Positions 25,009 through 32,570 of a DNA stretch of 50,105 nucleotides are shown here, piece by piece. The stretch is from positions 1 through 50,105 of the forward strand of contig DWXD01000039.1 of assembly GCA_019119365.1 (NCBI GenBank), in the 5' to 3' direction. Under the pieces are notes generated by a model. That model saw only the letters and a program-made list of their open reading frames with translations, had not been told where the DNA came from and ran no database searches. Position 1 is the first letter of the stretch. The number at the start of each line of letters is the position of its first letter. The DNA is from Candidatus Gemmiger stercoripullorum. Its GTDB lineage: Bacteria > Bacillota > Clostridia > Oscillospirales > Ruminococcaceae. The translations under genes and the position numbers were made by a program.

Positions 25009-25776
25009 ATGCCCATCCGCAACGAAGTGCTGGACCAGCTCGCCGCGCGGCGGTCGGTGCGCGTGTTCACGAACGAGCCGGTCGCGCCGGAGGAGCGCGC
25101 GGCCATTCTGGACGCCGCGTTCAACGCGCCGACGGCAGGCTGCCAGCAGCTGTACACGATTTTGGACATCACCGACCCGGCGCTGCGCGCGCAGCTGGCC
25201 GACCTGTGCGACCACCAGCCGATGATCGCCGCCGCGCCGCTGTGCCTGGTCTTTCTGGCCGACTGCCGCCGCTGGCCGCGCGCCTACCGCGCCGCGGGCG
25301 CCGCCCCGCGTGACCCCGGCCCCGGCGACCTGCTGCTGGCTGTGGCCGACGCCTGCATCGCCGCGCAGAACGCCGTGACGGCGGCCGAAAGCCTGGGCAT
25401 CGGCAGCTGCTATATCGGCGATGTGCTGGAAAACGCCGAAGCGATGCGCGCCGCGCTGGCGCTGCCGCCGCATGTGGTCCCCGCGGCCATGCTGATCTTC
25501 GGCCGCCCGACCGAGCAGCAGCGCACCCGCGAAAAGCCCCGCCGCTTTGCGCCGGAGGCGGTCGTGTGCGAGAACACCTACCGCGACCGCAGCGAGGCCG
25601 AGCTGCGCGCCGACTTTGCCGCCCGCGACGCCGGGCCGGGTTATGACTTTGACCGCGACCTGCAGGCGTTCTGCGCGCGCAAGTATGACAGCGATTTCAG
25701 CCGCGAGATGAGCCGCAGCGCCGCCGTCTACCTGGCCGATTTCCTGCCCGGCGCGCCCGCAGAACCGGCGAGGTAA
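25009..25776 (+). CDS. Nitroreductase family protein (FMN-dependent)
   Basis: A 255-residue flavin oxidoreductase. The N-terminal RRSVRVF (FMN phosphate contact) and FNAPTAGCQQLYTI are typical, and a second FMN region is ESLGIGSCYIGDVLEN. Length and the C-terminal extension fit the NfsA/FRP-like branch, which reduces nitro compounds or quinones with NAD(P)H. GGGAGG 8 nt upstream sets the start. It is possibly co-transcribed with the ECF gene 133 bp downstream, though that gene may have its own extended -10 element. Confidence 0.88.
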   Translation: MPIRNEVLDQLAARRSVRVFTNEPVAPEERAAILDAAFNAPTAGCQQLYTILDITDPALRAQLADLCDHQPMIAAAPLCLVFLADCRRWPRAYRAAGAAPRDPGPGDLLLAVADACIAAQNAVTAAESLGIGSCYIGDVLENAEAMRAALALPPHVVPAAMLIFGRPTEQQRTREKPRRFAPEAVVCENTYRDRSEAELRADFAARDAGPGYDFDRDLQAFCARKYDSDFSREMSRSAAVYLADFLPGAPAEPAR

Positions 25777-25909
25777 AAACCACAGGTTGGAGCAGGGCGG
25801 CGCATTTGGCCTCTTCCCCTGGGGGGAATTGTGTGGTAAAATACCCGTACAAAATGTTTGCGCCGCCCGGGCCTGCCCGGCGGGCGTTCCCCGGAAGGAG
25901 TATTTCTTG

Positions 25910-26497
25910 ATGAAAACTGAAAATCGCAGCGCGCAGGTGCAGAACCTGGCGCTGGCGGCGCTGTTTATGGCCGCCGGGCTGGTGCTGCCGTTTTTGACCG
26001 GCCAGATCCCGCAGATCGGCAGCATGCTGCTGCCCATGCACCTGCCTGTGCTGCTGTGCGGGCTGGTGTGCGGCTGGCAGTACGGCGCGCTGGTGGGCGC
26101 GGTTTTGCCGCTGCTGCGGTATCTTTTGTTCGGTATGCCGCCGGTTTTCCCCACCGGCGTGGCCATGTGCTTTGAGCTGGCCGCCTACGGTTTCCTGGCC
26201 GGGTGGCTGTATGCCCATTCGCGCTGGAAATGCGTCAAGGCGCTGTATGCCTGCCTGATCCCGGCCATGATCGGCGGCCGCCTGGTGTGGGGCGTGGTCG
26301 AAGTCGTGCTGCTGGGCCTGACCGGCAGCGCCTTTACCTGGAGCGCGTTCCTGGCGGGCGCGGTGCTCAACGCCGTGCCGGGCATCATTTTGCAGCTGGT
26401 GTTCATCCCGGCCTTTATGGTCGCGCTGGACCGCACAGGTTTCCGCCGCTTTGGCGCAAACCCCGCCGCCCAACCGGCAGAAAAACCGCAGCAATAA
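25910..26497 (+). CDS. ECF transporter S component
   Basis: A 195-residue integral membrane protein with about six helices, of the energy-coupling factor substrate-binding type. The segment GQIPQIGSMLLPMHLPVLLCGLVCGWQYG followed by GAVLPLLR is characteristic of vitamin or cofactor S components. It would work with a shared EcfA/A'/T module encoded elsewhere. The ligand cannot be read from sequence and no riboswitch is evident in the short leader. GGAAGGAG precedes ATG at 25910; TTG at 25907 is possible but less likely. Confidence 0.85.
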   Translation: MKTENRSAQVQNLALAALFMAAGLVLPFLTGQIPQIGSMLLPMHLPVLLCGLVCGWQYGALVGAVLPLLRYLLFGMPPVFPTGVAMCFELAAYGFLAGWLYAHSRWKCVKALYACLIPAMIGGRLVWGVVEVVLLGLTGSAFTWSAFLAGAVLNAVPGIILQLVFIPAFMVALDRTGFRRFGANPAAQPAEKPQQ

Positions 26498-26502
26498 AAA
26501 AC

Positions 26503-26540
26503 CGCTCCGCCCGAAACGAAAAACGGGCGGAGCGAAAATT
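26503..26540 (+). terminator. Terminator after the ECF gene
   Basis: CGCTCCGCCCG/CGGGCGGAGCG stem, ten-nucleotide A-rich loop, then AAAATTT. Confidence 0.85.
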
Positions 26541-26606
26541 TAGAGTTTAGAGTTCAGAGTTGAGAGTTCAGATATGGTGTGCCGCCCTTCGGGCGGCACA
26601 TTTTTT
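26541..26606. repeat. Heptanucleotide array with terminator-like hairpin
   Basis: AGAGTTN units (26541-26570) lead into GATATGGT and the hairpin GTGCCGCCC-TTC-GGGCGGCAC (26579-26599) followed by six T. This is the composite element with a palindrome that also looks like a terminator. An ATTCCTAATTCCTGATTTT stretch follows at about 26637-26655. Confidence 0.8.
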
Positions 26607-26677
26607 ATATCGCACGGGGAAACCGTCCGCCAATCAATTCCTAATTCCTGATTTTCCCCCGCGCCCTACCCAAATGT

Positions 26678-28006
26678 TCACCCCTCCACCTTGTAAAGCC
26701 TTACCCCGTGCGGCGGGACGTTGGCGGCCAGGCGGGCGCCGGGCAGGGGCAGGGTCTCGCCGGTCCACAGCTCGCGGGCTGCGGCGGCGGGGGCGGCGCC
26801 CTGCCAGGCGGGCACGGCGGCGGTGTCGGCGGCCATCGTGCGCGGCTGCGCGCAGAAGTTGAACAGGGCCAGATACCGCTCCGGCTGGCCGTCCGCCCCG
26901 GCCGGGCCGGTGCAGGTCCACACCGCGCCCGCTTCGTCTTTGGCGAGCTGCCGCGCGCGGAAGGACGGCGGCAGCAGCCGCAGCACCTCGCGGTTGGTCA
27001 GCAGGCTTTTGGTAAATTCGTCCAGTTGGGTCAGCTCAGCCCCCAGCATGAGCGGCGAGCCGAACAGGCACCACAAGCTCACCAGCGTGCGCTGTTCGTC
27101 GCGGGTCAGGGCGGTGGCGCGCTCTGCGCCGAAGCCGCGGCCGATGCGTCCCAGCGGCAGCATGTCGCAGTCCGGGAAAGCCCCGGGCGCGACATGGTCC
27201 TGCCAGAGCTCGCAGCGGTCGAACATCGCGCGCACATCCTCCCATTTGTCCCACAGGTCGTCGGTGATGCGCCACATGTTGGCGTTCTGCGCATAGTGCC
27301 ACGCCTGCTCGATCAGCGCCGGGCCCGGCGAAAGCGACAGCACGATGTCCCGCCCGCTGTGCAGGATCGCGTTGTGCAGGTACTCGATCTCGGCGCGGCC
27401 GCTGTAGGGCGCGTGTGGGTACATGTTGGTGTTGGCGATGTCGTCGCACTTGATGAAATCGACGCCCCACGCCGCATACATGGCGATCAGGTCGTTGTAA
27501 TACGCCTGCGCCCCGGGGTGCCCGGCGCGCACGCCGTACATGTCGGGGTTCCAGCGGCAGATGCTGGACGGGTCGGCCAGGTCGGCGGCCGTGTAGGGCG
27601 TGCCGTGCACGGGCAGGCGGCGGTGCGCCGCCGCGCGCGGGATGCCGCGCATGATGTGGATGCCGAACTTGAGGCCAAGGCTGTGCACATAATCAGCCAG
27701 CGGGCCGAAGCCCCGGCCCCCGGCCGCGGACGGGAAGCGCGCCGGGTCCGGCTGAAAACGGCCGTACTCGTCCATGGCGTGGTCGCCGAAGGGGATGTAC
27801 TGGAACTCCGCACGGCGGGCCCCGGCGTCCTTGGCGTACCACTGGATGTCAACGACGGCATACTCCCAGCCATAGGGCTTGAGCTCCCGCGCCAGCACCT
27901 CGGCGTTGGCGCGCACGTCGGCTTCGGTCACGGTCGTGTCGTAATAGTCGTAGCTGTTCCACCCCATCGGCGGGGTGAGCGCAGCGGAGGAATGCGGGAA
28001 AAGCAT
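26678..28006 (-). CDS. GH27-like alpha-galactosidase
   Basis: A 442-residue cytosolic glycosidase with no signal peptide. The N-terminal LTPPMGWNSYDYY is the GH27 clan D hallmark. The predicted nucleophile is D188 in DFIKCDDI and the acid/base lies in RITDDLWDKW (D249 or D250). A beta-sandwich C-terminal domain ends the protein. It should remove terminal alpha-galactose (or a related alpha-linked sugar) from imported oligosaccharides. AAGGAGG sets the start. A heptanucleotide composite element lies immediately upstream. Confidence 0.87.
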   Translation of the reverse strand: MLFPHSSAALTPPMGWNSYDYYDTTVTEADVRANAEVLARELKPYGWEYAVVDIQWYAKDAGARRAEFQYIPFGDHAMDEYGRFQPDPARFPSAAGGRGFGPLADYVHSLGLKFGIHIMRGIPRAAAHRRLPVHGTPYTAADLADPSSICRWNPDMYGVRAGHPGAQAYYNDLIAMYAAWGVDFIKCDDIANTNMYPHAPYSGRAEIEYLHNAILHSGRDIVLSLSPGPALIEQAWHYAQNANMWRITDDLWDKWEDVRAMFDRCELWQDHVAPGAFPDCDMLPLGRIGRGFGAERATALTRDEQRTLVSLWCLFGSPLMLGAELTQLDEFTKSLLTNREVLRLLPPSFRARQLAKDEAGAVWTCTGPAGADGQPERYLALFNFCAQPRTMAADTAAVPAWQGAAPAAAARELWTGETLPLPGARLAANVPPHGVRLYKVEG

Positions 28007-28338
28007 GGGGGACCTCCTTGTTTTAGAGTTGAGAGTTCAGAGTTCAGAGTTTAGAGTTCAGATGTGGTGGAGCGCCGCCTGCGGCGGCGCAGCAAACTGT
28101 CCAAAAAGCCGGTTGTTTCCCGGCGGCAGAGCGTTTGCCCTACAGGGCAACCGGAAACGGCAGCCGAAGGTGAAGCGGGTGGTTCCCCCGACACGCCGGA
28201 GCGCCGCCTGCGGCGGCGCAAATAGCCGGGGAAGCTGCGTTGTCTTTCCCTGCGGCACGGGGAAAGACCGTGGGGGTAAGCGGGCGGCAAAACAAGCGGC
28301 CTTGTTTTTATTTGGGGAACCGCGCAGCGGGGCGGCGT
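28007..28338. repeat. Heptanucleotide composite and GCCGCC palindromes
   Basis: AGAGTTN units at 28022-28062, then ATGTGGTGG and a GCGCCGCC-TGC-GGCGGCGC palindrome (28072-28090). A near-identical palindrome recurs at 28201-28219. Between them is a GCCCTACAGGGC stretch. No gene is supported. Confidence 0.75.
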
Positions 28339-28797
28339 TTATTTTTGCGCTTCCAGGGCGGCCAGCAGGCCGCGGCAGCCGTCCAGGACGTCGCGCCAGG
28401 TGGCCTCAAAGTCGCCGGTATACCACGGGTCGGCCACCTCGCCGGGGCGGCGGGCGTATTCCAGCAGCAGGTGCATCTTGCCCGCCGGGTCGCCGCCGCA
28501 AAGCCGCCGCATGTTGTACAGGTTTTCCTCGTCCATGCCGATCAGCAGGTCCCAGGCGGCGTAGTCGGCGCGCGTCAGGCGGCGCGCGGTCTTGCCGGCG
28601 CAGCCGATGCCGTGTTCGGCCAGCTTGCGCTGCGCGGGCGGGTAGACCGGGTTGCCGATCTCCTCGCTGCTTGTCGCAGCCGAGGCAATCTCGTACCGCC
28701 CCGCGCACCCGGCCCGCCGCACCAGGTCCTTCATCACAAACTCCGCCATCGGGCTGCGGCAGATGTTACCATGGCAGATGAATAAAACCTTCGTCAT
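28339..28797 (-). CDS. Low molecular weight protein-tyrosine phosphatase
   Basis: A 152-residue cytosolic phosphatase. The P-loop CHGNICRS (C8 nucleophile, R14) is at the N-terminus, and the general-acid motif is DPWYTGDF near residue 120. Size and order match LMW-PTPs. It may dephosphorylate arginine or tyrosine on proteins. The ATG at 28797 places the P-loop in the usual position. A TATAAT box on the minus strand at 28837-28842 is a probable -10. Confidence 0.93.
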   Translation of the reverse strand: MTKVLFICHGNICRSPMAEFVMKDLVRRAGCAGRYEIASAATSSEEIGNPVYPPAQRKLAEHGIGCAGKTARRLTRADYAAWDLLIGMDEENLYNMRRLCGGDPAGKMHLLLEYARRPGEVADPWYTGDFEATWRDVLDGCRGLLAALEAQK

Positions 28798-28888
28798 CGT
28801 GTGTGCGCCCCTTTTCTGGATGTTTTTGTCTTGCTGATTATACCATAAAGGACCGCCATTTGCACCTTCAATTCCTCCAGAAAAACAG

Positions 28889-28925
28889 TCAAGGGGCGGC
28901 AGCATCCCTTGCTGTCGCCCCTTGA
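28889..28925. terminator. Strong hairpin at the edge of the AT-rich cassette
   Basis: TCAAGGGGCGGCAGC/GCTGTCGCCCCTTGA, a 15-bp stem with one G-U pair and a 7-nt loop. It is preceded by AAAAA, so on the minus strand it is followed by a U run and would end the transcript of the cassette genes. Confidence 0.7.
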
Positions 28926-29015
28926 TTGCCTGCCAGCAAAGGCGGGCGGGGCCGCAGGCGGCGGCGCAATGCGCCGTTTATCTTGACCGCCCGCTGGCTC
29001 GGCTGGCTTTGCTAA

Positions 29016-29216
29016 TTACTGGCGTGCATTTTGTTCACGCTTTAATCGCGCTTTTGCTTCTTCAACACTTTCTCCCTCTTTCGTCAAATAGCGGTCAACA
29101 AAAGCGTCCTCAATTTTGGTGTAGCCGCCGACAACCGTATCTTCAACTTTTTGATAGGTATCAACAACTTTCTTTGCTATTTTCTCATTTGTTTCTACGA
29201 GTTTTGATTTTACCAT
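29016..29216 (-). CDS. Small charged helical protein, unknown
   Basis: A 66-residue, mostly helical, charged protein (MVKSKLVETNEKIAKKVVDTYQKVED...) ending KREQNARQ. It overlaps the stop of the upstream membrane protein gene by 7 bp, so it is the third gene of a minus-strand operon. I recognise the arrangement with a TetR regulator from gut Firmicute genomes but know no function. Confidence 0.75.
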   Translation of the reverse strand: MVKSKLVETNEKIAKKVVDTYQKVEDTVVGGYTKIEDAFVDRYLTKEGESVEEAKARLKREQNARQ

Positions 29217-29893
29217 ATATCAGGTTCCTTTCCTTTTGATGTTTTAATCATTGACAAGCCCAGTATCAGTACAAACAAGCATACGGCAGCTCCCGTGACG
29301 GCGTTCATAAAATGAACGTTTCCGGCGCTCATGGAACCGAAAGAAACCAGCATAGAGCGTTGTAATGTAAGTATGGAAGCAGCTACTTCTGCATATCCGA
29401 TATTCCGTATTGCCCTTAATAGCGGGGATGGATTTTTGTGTTGCTTTACTGCCTTTACTATTGCCATTGTAATTTTGTAAAAGGTGTAAGCGGCAATCGA
29501 TATCATCATGATTTCTTCATGCTGTGTAGCAATATTCTGCGACAGGCTAAGATAATTGACTGTTGCAAGCACAACTCCCAATACGAGCAATAGTAAGCCG
29601 GATAGCTTCATCACAAACAATTCTGTATCGTTATCTGGTGATTTTTGATGATTTCGCTCACACAATACCGCAGAAAACCGCACTGTAGCTAAAATACCAT
29701 AAAAAGCGCACATGGCAATAAACCAGAGGGAAAGGTTCAAAATGCCGAGCACAAGGTGATATAAAGCGTAGAGCAAATTGAATGCAAGGGACGCCGTAGC
29801 TGACAGGATGATACGATAACGCTTGCTGGACGCAATCCTTTTGCCTGTTTCTGTTTTATTGAGCAGTGATAAGGCTTTCTGCGTCGGCTTCAA
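29210..29893 (-). CDS. Multi-pass membrane protein, unknown
   Basis: A 227-residue protein with about five to six hydrophobic helices (for example LAFNLLYALYHLVLGILNLSL, LSGLLLLVLGVVLATVNYLSL and AVTGAAVCLFVLILGLSMI). It starts with TTG at 29893; TTGA overlaps the stop of the upstream gene by 4 bp, implying translational coupling. GC is much lower than the chromosome average. Its function is unknown. It is probably controlled by the divergent TetR gene. Confidence 0.8.
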   Translation of the reverse strand: MKPTQKALSLLNKTETGKRIASSKRYRIILSATASLAFNLLYALYHLVLGILNLSLWFIAMCAFYGILATVRFSAVLCERNHQKSPDNDTELFVMKLSGLLLLVLGVVLATVNYLSLSQNIATQHEEIMMISIAAYTFYKITMAIVKAVKQHKNPSPLLRAIRNIGYAEVAASILTLQRSMLVSFGSMSAGNVHFMNAVTGAAVCLFVLILGLSMIKTSKGKEPDIW

Positions 29894-30261
29894 TCTTTAA
29901 TACCTTTTGTCAACGGGATCAGGCAAAGAAGAATGACAATTCCAATAAGCCCGATTACAACACCCATAACCATTTTGCCCCATACCATGCTGAAACACAT
30001 CCCAACGCCCAGCGCCAGAGCACCCACGACACCGACAATAACGGTCAGAACGGTTTTGCCAGTAATATGGAGCGGCTCCTTATGTTCCATCTTTCGCCAA
30101 ACAAACAGTGTAATAAGACCGAGAAGCAGACCGACACAACCGAAAATGACACCCGGCTTAAAAGCGTTCCATTCCGGGATAAATGCCATGCACATTCCCA
30201 ACGCAAACAGAACAACACTCACCGTTCCTAATACCATCGCTACAAAACTACTTTTTTTCAT
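29890..30261 (-). CDS. Small membrane protein, first gene of cassette
   Basis: A 123-residue protein with four predicted membrane helices (VAMVLGTVSVVLFALGMCMAF, PGVIFGCVGLLLGLITLFVW, VLTVIVGVVGALALGVGMCF and MVMGVVIGLIGIVILLCLI). GGAGGTG upstream supports the ATG at 30261. It is the first gene of the minus-strand operon and divergent from the TetR gene. The family is not one I can name with confidence. Confidence 0.8.
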   Translation of the reverse strand: MKKSSFVAMVLGTVSVVLFALGMCMAFIPEWNAFKPGVIFGCVGLLLGLITLFVWRKMEHKEPLHITGKTVLTVIVGVVGALALGVGMCFSMVWGKMVMGVVIGLIGIVILLCLIPLTKGIKD

Positions 30262-30288
30262 CTGATAAGCACCTCCAAAACATTAAAA

Positions 30289-30369
30289 CAACAGTTGTTG
30301 CTTTATTACAAATCAAGTATAATGGGGTTGTAGGCAAAAAACAATCATCAATTTATCAACAAGTGTTGA
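30289..30369. promoter_or_regulatory. Divergent promoter with two TetR-type operators
   Basis: CAACA-GT-TGTTG (30289-30300) overlaps a TTGTTG -35 (30295-30300) that is 17 bp from TATAAT (30318-30323), reading toward the TetR gene. A second site, TCAACA-AG-TGTTGA (30356-30369), lies just before its ribosome binding site. Both share CAACANNTGTTG. The first site would also cover the opposite promoter. Binding by the TetR protein is inferred. Confidence 0.65.
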
Positions 30370-30384
30370 GATAAAGGAGCTTTT

Positions 30385-30936
30385 ATGAATACGCCAAATA
30401 ATAAGCGAAAAAAAGAGTCTATGGAGCGTATTGAGAAAGTTTTTATTGAAATGCTCCAGACAAAAAAGTTGAGCGAAATCAGTGTATCAGACATTTGTAA
30501 ACTCGCCGGATTAAACCGAACCACGTTCTACGCAAACTATACAGATATTTATGGATTGGCCGACGCGATACGGAATAAGCTGGAAAATGAAGTGTCAGAC
30601 TTATACAGAGAGGAAGTCACACAAGGCTTTAACAGCAACGATTATCTGAAATTGTTCCGGCACATCAAAGACAACCAAATTTTTTACAAGACTTATTTCA
30701 AGCTGGGATATGATAACAACTATAAAATTTTCCGGTATGATACTAATCTTGCCCGTGAGCATTTTCAGAACAGATTTATTGAATATCACATGGAATTTTT
30801 CAAAGCAGGCATTACACAAATTATAAAACTTTGGCTAAAAAGCGGCTGTAAAGAAAGCCCAGAGGATATGGCTGAAATCATCAAAAGCGAATATCATGGG
30901 CGGGATAGCTTTTTTGCTGATAAAAGTACGGAATAG
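30385..30936 (+). CDS. TetR/AcrR family regulator of the cassette
   Basis: A 183-residue TetR-type repressor. Helix-turn-helix at about residues 30-55: LSEISVSDICKLAGLNRTTFYANYTDIYGLAD. The C-terminal domain is of the TetR_C_7 type (HIKDNQIFYKTYFKLG). AAAGGAG sets the start. It is divergent from three membrane or small protein genes with two matching inverted repeats between them, the usual arrangement for local repression. It is AT-rich like the cassette it probably controls. Confidence 0.9.
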   Translation: MNTPNNKRKKESMERIEKVFIEMLQTKKLSEISVSDICKLAGLNRTTFYANYTDIYGLADAIRNKLENEVSDLYREEVTQGFNSNDYLKLFRHIKDNQIFYKTYFKLGYDNNYKIFRYDTNLAREHFQNRFIEYHMEFFKAGITQIIKLWLKSGCKESPEDMAEIIKSEYHGRDSFFADKSTE

Positions 30937-31258
30937 AGGGTTGCCGTCTATCAAATTCTTGCGTGTTACTTTATGGCACATGAGCATTTACTCACTGAAC
31001 ATATTTACCTGCATACAGCAAGCGGCGATACTCCTGTTCTGGAATATCGCCGCTTGCGTTCTCCTATATCGAAACTTGTCACATCAAGGCGCTTCCAAAA
31101 ATGCTGTAGTAGTGATGTGGTAAGCGCCTTTCTGCTCCGTAAAGCCCTTGATTTTACGGGCTTTTGCGGGATTTTTCAAGATACTGCCGTGGCAAAAAAG
31201 TATTTTGGTCATCGCTTTATAACGCCTCGTAAATCCTGTATTGCCAGACAAACCCACT
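30937..31258. other. Non-coding AT-rich stretch
   Basis: No convincing gene. A hairpin AAGCGGCGATA..ATATCGCCGCTT-like (about 31019-31054) may end the TetR transcript, and AAAGCCCTTGATTTTACGGGCTTTT (31141-31165, two arms around TTGATTTTA) looks like a terminator remnant. The stretch could be debris of a mobile element, but no integrase is recognisable. Confidence 0.5.
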
Positions 31259-31804
31259 TCAGGAAAGCAAAGCCGTCCCGCTTGCGATTTTTTCTTGTAT
31301 GGCGGAAACGGTTTCCTGAACGGAACAAGTTGTCGTATCTATAACATGCGCTTCATAGCGCCCCAGGCCGCAAAATTGTTCCCACATGGTTTCCACCAGT
31401 TCGATATTGGTTTTTCTGTCCAGCTTTGCGCGCTGCACGGCCCGCCGCATCGTCTCTTCCTTGCCGGTCCTTAAAATAATGTAATGGACCTCGTACCCTT
31501 CCCGGGCAAGGGCTCGCCATGGTTCCAAAAACCACGGGCCGACAATTCCGTCTACAATTACATCATACCCGCCGCGGGCGTATCGCTTGGCGGCTTCCAA
31601 AAATGCTTCAATGACAACCAGGTTCTGTTCGTTGGATTCCGGCAGATGCGGCGGTATGGCACCTTTGCTTAAATAGTGAAAAAAGTCGTCCGTGTGCATG
31701 TGCACGGATTTATCCATACCGGATTCTTTCGCAACGATCGACGCAGCCGTTGTCTTGCCTGTCCCCGGCAAACCGGTGATCACAATAATTTTTCCCTGCT
31801 TCAT
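31259..31804 (-). CDS. P-loop kinase-like ATPase (AAA_33/zeta type)
   Basis: A 181-residue nucleotide-binding protein. Walker A is GLPGTGKTT near the N-terminus; HTDDFFHYL and VIVDGIVGPWFLEPWRAL resemble the substrate and Walker B regions of small-molecule kinases and chloramphenicol phosphotransferase-like proteins. It may phosphorylate an unknown small molecule. The ATG at 31804 is preceded by GGGGAGGG. Its composition is closer to the AT-rich cassette than to the GC-rich neighbours, so it may have arrived with it. Confidence 0.8.
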   Translation of the reverse strand: MKQGKIIVITGLPGTGKTTAASIVAKESGMDKSVHMHTDDFFHYLSKGAIPPHLPESNEQNLVVIEAFLEAAKRYARGGYDVIVDGIVGPWFLEPWRALAREGYEVHYIILRTGKEETMRRAVQRAKLDRKTNIELVETMWEQFCGLGRYEAHVIDTTTCSVQETVSAIQEKIASGTALLS

Positions 31805-32002
31805 TGGTGTCCCTCCCCGTCCTTTCTGGTTGCCTTTGCCACGATTATACAATAGCCGTTCGCTTATGGGAATAGATGGAGCTTGAACCTGCCGGGCGGC
31901 ACAGCCGGGGGTACGGTGTTTGTTGTCTCGCGCATACAAAAAGCGCATGGCTTTTCATGCGATGCCGCAACGCGCGAGACAGCTGTTTTGTGTGTTCTGC
32001 AA
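31805..32002. other. Intergenic region with nested inverted repeats
   Basis: GTCTCGCGC (31925-31933) pairs with GCGCGAGAC (31972-31980), enclosing CGCATG (31944-31949) and CATGCG (31956-31961). This could be a terminator-like or small RNA structure between the GNAT and kinase genes. No gene is seen. Confidence 0.45.
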
Positions 32003-32551
32003 TCAAACTTTGCCCGCTGCCCGCAGGTCGTATTCCAGCTGGCAGTCGAAGGGTTCGGCGGCGGTGTGGGCGGGGTGGCGCCAGGCGGCGTCGGTGCAGC
32101 CCAGGCCGCGGTAGAACGCCTGGGTCTCGGCGGCCGAGTGGGCCGAGATATAGAGCTTTTGCGCGCCGCGCCTGCGGGCCCAGGCGGCGGCTGCGGCAAA
32201 CAGCGCCGTGCCGGCGCCCCGGCCGCGCCAGTCGGCCGAGACGTGCAGCTCGAGCAGGTCGATGTATTCCCCCTGTGCTCCGCAGGGCTGCGCGGCGGCC
32301 GCGGCAAAGCCCTTGAGCTGCGCGCCGCAGAACGCCGCGCGCACAAAGCCGCCCGCGGCGAGCGTGCGGCGCAGCCCGGCCGCCAGCGCGGCGATGTCGG
32401 CGGCGGACCAGTCGTCGATGAACGGGTCGGGCCGGATGGTCCAGCCGCCGTTTTCCCACCGCCAGCAGTCGACCACCACCTGGCGGCGTATAAAGCCCGC
32501 AAACAGGGCGGGGGTCGCCTCGGCGGGGCCCAGGTTGCGGAAGGTGAGCAT
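32003..32551 (-). CDS. GNAT family N-acetyltransferase
   Basis: A 182-residue acetyl-CoA-dependent acyltransferase. The motif A region LLELHVSADWRGRGAGTALFAAAAAWAR contains the RGRGAG pyrophosphate loop, and YRGLGC follows near the C-terminus. The acceptor is unknown. The start is placed at 32551 after GGAGGGG. It lies 19 bp downstream of the GH38-like gene on the same strand and is probably co-transcribed. Confidence 0.85.
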   Translation of the reverse strand: MLTFRNLGPAEATPALFAGFIRRQVVVDCWRWENGGWTIRPDPFIDDWSAADIAALAAGLRRTLAAGGFVRAAFCGAQLKGFAAAAAQPCGAQGEYIDLLELHVSADWRGRGAGTALFAAAAAWARRRGAQKLYISAHSAAETQAFYRGLGCTDAAWRHPAHTAAEPFDCQLEYDLRAAGKV

Positions 32552-32570
32552 AAACGTTCCCCCCTCCGCC

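Noticed and set aside
25777-25909. Riboswitch upstream of the ECF S component
   Set aside because: The leader after the likely -10 is only about 65 nt and shows no known aptamer pattern.
30973-31344. A 123-codon frame after the TetR gene
   Set aside because: No recognisable domain, it overlaps terminator-like hairpins and the 3' end of the kinase gene, and no ribosome binding site is convincing.
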